From NCBI RefSeq assembly GCF_014384785.1, contig NZ_JACRSU010000003.1, positions 62,001 through 126,000 on the forward strand: 64,000 nucleotides of DNA, in the 5' to 3' direction. The number at the start of each line of letters is the position of its first letter. Positions within the stretch are counted from its first letter, which is position 1. The translations under genes and the position numbers were made by a program. The notes beneath the pieces were generated by a model. It did no database searches and was not told the DNA's origin. It was given only the letters and a program-made list of their open reading frames with translations. Positions 62,753 to 64,000 of this stretch are shown piece after piece. Source of the DNA: Congzhengia minquanensis (lineage in GTDB: Bacteria > Bacillota > Clostridia > UBA1381 > UBA9506).

Positions 62753-62787
62753 AAAAATGTCTGAAAAAGCATTTTTCAGACATTTTT
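62753..62787 (-). terminator. Terminator after the GH4 gene
   Basis: AAAAATGTCTGAAAAA (62753-62768) pairs perfectly with TTTTTCAGACATTTTT (62772-62787), 41 bp beyond the GH4 stop. Confidence 0.85.
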
Positions 62788-62827
62788 CATTGATTGGCAA
62801 AACAGATTATTCCGCCTGTAACATATT

Positions 62828-64000
62828 TTATTGATAGTCGCCCAAATAAGTTTTGTTTGCTTCAAACAGTTTGTCTGTCATCTGCTTAATTTCATCTAAC
62901 GAGCACACGGCGCTTGTTAAAGGATCCATGCAAACCGCCTGAAAAACCTTGCGCCTGTTTTTCTCCATTGCAGCTTCAACTACCAGGTTTTCCAAACGGG
63001 CGGTGGTGTTCACCAAAATTGCCAGATGGGCCGGAAGATTGCCCACATAAGTTTTGTGGTAGCCGGCCCGGTCAGCAAGCACAGGAATTTCCACACACGC
63101 GTCGCTTGGAAGGTTGGGAATGCAGCCGTCGTTTATCACGTTTCCGTTAAATAGAAAAGGCGTGTGGTCGCCGATTCTGGCGTTAAAAATGTTTGCTGCA
63201 TATTCTTCGCTTTTCTCCAATGAAATCTGATCCACCGGGTTCTCTTCAAGCCACTGGTCAATCTCGTCACGCCAGTGGCCCTCGCGCTCTAAGCGCAAAT
63301 TTAGCGAAAAGGCATAAAGCCCGGGATTCCAGTTGGTGCTGTGGGTGCAATATGTTTCAATGAGATCCGGGCGCTTTCTAAACCATGGATTATATTCCGA
63401 GTTGTGGCCGGAGGATTCGGTTACATAATAATCTAAGTTTAAAAACATGTTATTTCTAACGATTTCCTTATTATAAAATTCTGTATTCTTTAATTTTTCA
63501 CGCAGAAGCGGGTAAAGGTCTTTGCCGCCTCTTTGTAGCTTTAAGTAAAAGGCCTGGTGGTTCACACCGGCGCACAGATAGTCAATTTCCTCTTTCGGAA
63601 CCTCAAGCCATTCGGCCAGCATTTTCACCGTGCCCTGCACACTGTGGCACAGACCGGTAACCTCCACGTCTGTGTAGGTCTGCATGGCCTTGCACAGCAT
63701 AGACATGGGATTTGTGTAGTTTAAAAACACTGCGTTGGGACAATATTTTTTTATATCCCCGCAAATTTCCAGCATTAAGGGAATGTTTCTTAGCGCTCTG
63801 AAAATTCCGGAAACGCTTCGGGTGTCGCCCACGTTGATGTCCACCCCATATTTTTTGGGAATTTCAATGTCGTGCCGCCAAATGTCAATGCCGCCGTTAA
63901 ACACGGTGCACAAAACACCGTCTGCTCCGGTTAACGCCTCTTCTCTGGATAAAGTTGTCGTAAGTTTTGCCGGTTTGTTCGATGCCGTTACAATTCTTTG
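62828..64000 (-). CDS. Glycoside hydrolase family 4 (alpha-galactosidase/glucosidase type), 5' end cut by window edge
   Basis: The visible 390 codons lack about the first 60 residues, including the NAD-binding glycine loop. The open frame continues through 64000. GH4 enzymes cleave glycosides by an NAD+ and Mn2+ dependent redox mechanism in the cytoplasm. NYTNPMSMLCKAMQ is the conserved NxxNP segment and TGLCHSVQGT supplies the metal-binding Cys-His pair; GVNHQAFYLKL and SGHNSEYNPWFRK continue the MelA/LplD-like pattern. The presence of CHS and the lack of a 6-phospho-binding signature I can recognise favour an unphosphorylated glycoside, with specificity unknown. Confidence 0.9.
   Translation of the reverse strand, partial: QRIVTASNKPAKLTTTLSREEALTGADGVLCTVFNGGIDIWRHDIEIPKKYGVDINVGDTRSVSGIFRALRNIPLMLEICGDIKKYCPNAVFLNYTNPMSMLCKAMQTYTDVEVTGLCHSVQGTVKMLAEWLEVPKEEIDYLCAGVNHQAFYLKLQRGGKDLYPLLREKLKNTEFYNKEIVRNNMFLNLDYYVTESSGHNSEYNPWFRKRPDLIETYCTHSTNWNPGLYAFSLNLRLEREGHWRDEIDQWLEENPVDQISLEKSEEYAANIFNARIGDHTPFLFNGNVINDGCIPNLPSDACVEIPVLADRAGYHKTYVGNLPAHLAILVNTTARLENLVVEAAMEKNRRKVFQAVCMDPLTSAVCSLDEIKQMTDKLFEANKTYLGDYQ

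Overview
The window is about 64 kb of a medium-GC Bacillota chromosome, most likely a spore-forming member of the class Clostridia. Grounds: nearly every gene has a strong AGGAGG-type ribosome binding site, promoters are textbook sigma-A (TTGACA, 17 bp, TATAAT), the yicC-remA-gmk-rpoZ order is present, and there is a YunB-type sporulation gene, a YtrA/YtrB-type ABC operon and PadR/GntR regulators. The genus cannot be fixed from the sequence; abundant secreted carbohydrate-active proteins suggest a gut or plant-fibre habitat. Both ends cut genes: a polysaccharide deacetylase at the left and a GH4 glycosidase at the right.

Layout. 1-3200: two divergent cell-wall enzymes (deacetylase, M23 peptidase) and a GT4 glycosyltransferase. 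3280-9208: one long housekeeping operon, mnmG-yicC-remA-gmk-rpoZ-rimO-pgsA, closed by a terminator. 9283-14241: a cupin, then citrate synthase, aconitase and NADP-isocitrate dehydrogenase, the oxidative TCA branch that yields 2-oxoglutarate for glutamate. 14306-15007: yunB. 15201-23335: two giant (about 1300 residue) secreted SGNH-hydrolase proteins in tandem, clear paralogues. 23462-24388: GtrB-like GT2. 24614-27910 (minus): YtrA-like repressor, ABC ATPase and permease. 27972-29534 (minus): an orphan radical SAM protein. 29731-33222: a small serine recombinase divergent from a translationally coupled DeoR regulator, phosphodiesterase-like enzyme and organophosphate-type MFS operon. 33271-34650 (minus): argH. 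34764-42256: ruvC-ruvA-ruvB, a TetM/EF-G-like GTPase, an unknown membrane-anchored protein and an (alpha/alpha)6-barrel-like protein. 42401-45009 (minus): L-lactate permease and an Mrp/NBP35 Fe-S carrier. 45190-47585: cold-shock protein, Hsp33, five tRNA genes and a small Ala/Cys-rich coiled-coil protein. 48036-49061: an AT-richer orphan dehydrogenase of the 2,4-diaminopentanoate dehydrogenase type. 49227-54592: DUF5684 protein, cytidine deaminase, nucleotidyltransferase plus GNAT pair, DUF421 protein and an oxidoreductase/sugar isomerase pair. 54629-56366 (minus): PadR regulator and a SEDS protein with a HAAS prefix. 56498-64000 (minus): FucO-type alcohol dehydrogenase, a degenerate deacetylase, an NCS1 permease with a periplasmic-sensor diguanylate cyclase, and the partial GH4 enzyme.

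No CRISPR array, prophage, insertion sequence or replication origin was seen. The most unusual items are the tandem SGNH giants, the recombinase next to a perfect promoter bracketed by a short inverted repeat, the Cys/Ala coiled-coil protein among the tRNAs, the HAAS-SEDS fusion under a PadR operator, the sensor-GGDEF/permease pair and the motif-deficient deacetylase. All functional statements rest on reading motifs by eye; no database search was possible.
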